The position numbers and the translations under genes were made by a program. A stretch of 64,000 bases of DNA from Fibrobacter sp. UWP2 (lineage in GTDB: Bacteria; Fibrobacterota; Fibrobacteria; Fibrobacterales; Fibrobacteraceae), in assembly GCF_900141705.1 (NCBI RefSeq), contig NZ_FQYM01000002.1, positions 1 to 64,000 of the forward strand, written 5' to 3'. The notes under the pieces were generated by a model. That model searched no databases and had not been told where the DNA came from. It saw only the letters and a program-made list of their open reading frames with translations. Shown here one piece after another: positions 62,532-64,000 of the stretch (its first letter is position 1; every line of letters begins with the position of its first letter).

Positions 62532-62539
62532 TATATTTA
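62532..62539 (+). promoter_or_regulatory. TATATTTA -7 box of the FISUMP gene
   Basis: It ends 4 nt before the ATG at 62544. Confidence 0.45.
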
Positions 62540-62543
62540 AATT

Positions 62544-63833
62544 ATGAACAAGCGAAATCCAGTCTTTTGGATTGTTATCCTCCACATTCTGTTTTGTGGG
62601 GCGTTTTTAGCTTGTTCTTCGGATTCCGTTTCAAACAGCTCGGATGAAGAAATTTCTTCATCTTCTGAAGAATCTTCTTCCGGGACGTCGTCATCTTCTG
62701 AAAAATTGTCATCCTCTGAGGTGTCATCTTCTAGTGTTTCGTCGTCCTCCGAAATATCGTCGTCTTCCGAAACTTCCGCGAAGACGCCCGAAGAGATTGC
62801 GGCGATTAATGCAATTGCCCGCTCCTGTTCGCGCGATTCTTCGATGGCGGATTCGCTTTTGGGCGTGTACGAAAAAGAGGGGAACTTTGGCGAGGCGACG
62901 ACCAGGCTCGCGGATTGCGCATATTCAATGAGTTTTGAACAGTTGCAAGGTGATGTGATTATCCCATCTGGTTTATATCGCGTTCAAAGAGATCTTGATT
63001 TGAATTATCAGGATTTCAAGACGGCTTTCTACAAGTTCTGGCAAGATGATTTTGGCGTAGGGCCTTGCAACTGGGATTCCCTTAACGTCGTTACGCAAAA
63101 CAAGGATTCGCTGAGTTCTGCAGGTCGATACTTTATCTGTACCGATAAGCGTGAAGGCTTCAATAGCGAAATCAATTGGATAAGGGCAAGCGACCTCCAG
63201 GTGAATACTTACAAGCAGGATTGCGACAGTAGCGATTACCGTGAAATCAAGAATTCAACAACGGGTAAGATGTATGTGTGCGACCATGGAAAATGGCGCT
63301 ACCCCATGGAAGTCGAAGAGGAATGCGGACTTTGCGGAACCGATAATGACGGACTCGTCAAGGCGGGGTCTATTTTTGAGTATGTCTGTGATTCAAGCCA
63401 ATGGAAATTGAATGAGCTCATTGTGAAGAATTCCAGCGACGACAAGGAATACAGGGCGACGAAGGTGGCCGGCTTGTATTGGATGAGGGATAACATGCAG
63501 GCGGATACGGCACGCTTTTCTTGGGATGAAGTCTCTGTGGAGGACTTTTGCCCGAGTGGCTGGAGGCTCCCCACGTCTGTAGAATGGATGTCCTTGTTCA
63601 AGGCGATGAATTATAGGGCTTCCAATGCGTCCGTTATGAGGCTGCAAGGTGGTGCCATAGGCTCTTCGGTTTGGTGGACTTCTTCCGAGAGCGGCGCTGA
63701 CAGTGTCCAGGTGGCATACGTCAATTACCATCCGATGAGTTACGAGGCGGCGCAGAGATTTGAAACCTTTGGCGTGAACACGACTACCAAAACGTATCCG
63801 CATTCTGCACGGTGCGTGAAAGACGATTTTTAA
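62544..63833 (+). CDS. FISUMP-type surface lipoprotein
   Basis: A 429-residue protein. A lipoprotein signal (residues 1-24, ending FLACSS) is followed by a long serine/glutamate tract (about 25-80), a common anchor in Fibrobacter. The C-terminal third matches the Fibrobacter succinogenes major paralogous domain: YWMRDNMQADTARFSWDEVS, then EDFCPSGWRLPTSVEWMSLF and SVWWTSSESGADS. The role of FISUMP proteins is unknown; they are numerous surface lipoproteins. It separates ribD from ribE but has its own promoter. Confidence 0.9.
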   Translation: MNKRNPVFWIVILHILFCGAFLACSSDSVSNSSDEEISSSSEESSSGTSSSSEKLSSSEVSSSSVSSSSEISSSSETSAKTPEEIAAINAIARSCSRDSSMADSLLGVYEKEGNFGEATTRLADCAYSMSFEQLQGDVIIPSGLYRVQRDLDLNYQDFKTAFYKFWQDDFGVGPCNWDSLNVVTQNKDSLSSAGRYFICTDKREGFNSEINWIRASDLQVNTYKQDCDSSDYREIKNSTTGKMYVCDHGKWRYPMEVEEECGLCGTDNDGLVKAGSIFEYVCDSSQWKLNELIVKNSSDDKEYRATKVAGLYWMRDNMQADTARFSWDEVSVEDFCPSGWRLPTSVEWMSLFKAMNYRASNASVMRLQGGAIGSSVWWTSSESGADSVQVAYVNYHPMSYEAAQRFETFGVNTTTKTYPHSARCVKDDF

Positions 63834-63876
63834 TCGATTTAGGCGTAAAATCGCGGATTGCCACCGGGAAAATTTC

Positions 63877-63884
63877 TAAATTTG
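63877..63884 (+). promoter_or_regulatory. TAAATTTG -7 box of riboflavin synthase
   Basis: An exact TAnnTTTG match that ends 7 nt before the ATG at 63892. Confidence 0.6.
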
Positions 63885-63891
63885 TCCCCGT

Positions 63892-64000
63892 ATGTTTACG
63901 GGAATTATTCAATCTACCGGCGAAATCGTTTCGATAGAGGCTCGTGGTGATGCCCTCTCGATGCGTCTCAAGTCGCCAGGATTTTTCAAGAATTGCAAAC
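63892..64000 (+). CDS. ribE: Riboflavin synthase alpha chain, partial
   Basis: The first 36 residues only; the gene runs off the window. It opens MFTGIIQSTGEIVSIEARGD, the standard start of riboflavin synthase (two lumazine to riboflavin). It fits with ribD upstream. Confidence 0.93.
   Translation, partial: MFTGIIQSTGEIVSIEARGDALSMRLKSPGFFKNCK

Overview
The window looks like a chromosomal segment of a Fibrobacter species (phylum Fibrobacterota, FCB superphylum). The reasons are: a FISUMP-type lipoprotein with a long serine tract and a CPxGWRLP motif; a secreted GH11 xylanase and a PL1-CBM35 pectate lyase that share a C-terminal module resembling a type IX secretion sorting domain; a Tol-Pal locus in FCB style; and promoters with a TAnnTTTG-like -7 box instead of a clear TATAAT. 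The sequence is moderately GC-rich by eye. Almost all of it is coding. I saw no phage, complete insertion sequence, CRISPR array or rRNA.

Layout. 1-13 kb: a giant cadherin-repeat protein, a FecR-domain protein and a beta-helix plus outer-membrane-barrel protein, then tRNA-Asn. 13-19 kb: a small exported protein, an MBOAT acyltransferase, scpB, mutS and an HD-like protein. 19-27 kb (mostly minus strand): ridA, a 35-residue MetS-like transporter subunit, a sodium:solute symporter, aconitase, GH11 xylanase, a His-rich CobW-family metallochaperone and purC. 27-32 kb: a Cys-rich exported protein, a repeat-filled intergenic region and a cytosolic GH116 enzyme. 32-38.5 kb: a small membrane protein, purN, rnhB and the operon tolQ-tolR-tonB/tolA-tolB-pal-cpoB. 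38.5-50 kb: murA and a GYF-RDD membrane protein (minus), then rapA, proB, an outer-membrane-like protein, a small lipoprotein and smc. 50-56 kb: an EamA transporter, a zinc-ribbon membrane protein, pectate lyase, metK (minus), a lipoprotein and a NIF3-family protein. 56-64 kb: an M23 peptidase, a lamin-tail-domain protein, a barrel-like protein, a PAS sensor, a rhodanese lipoprotein, ribD, the FISUMP lipoprotein and the start of riboflavin synthase.

Themes. Cell-envelope upkeep (Tol-Pal, MurA, M23, MBOAT), plant-polysaccharide attack (GH11, PL1, GH116) and chromosome maintenance (SMC, ScpB, MutS, RNase HII) dominate, with housekeeping biosynthesis between them (purC, purN, metK, proB, ribD, ribE).

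The two most unusual signals are non-coding. First, there is a family of about 92-nt intergenic repeats (six copies, two tandem pairs) whose stems change in sequence but keep pairing. They sit directly after the stop codons of smc, metK and the GH116 gene. Second, at least 13 genes carry a TAnnTTTG-like box that ends only 5-8 nt before a start codon lacking a Shine-Dalgarno sequence, which suggests common leaderless transcription.
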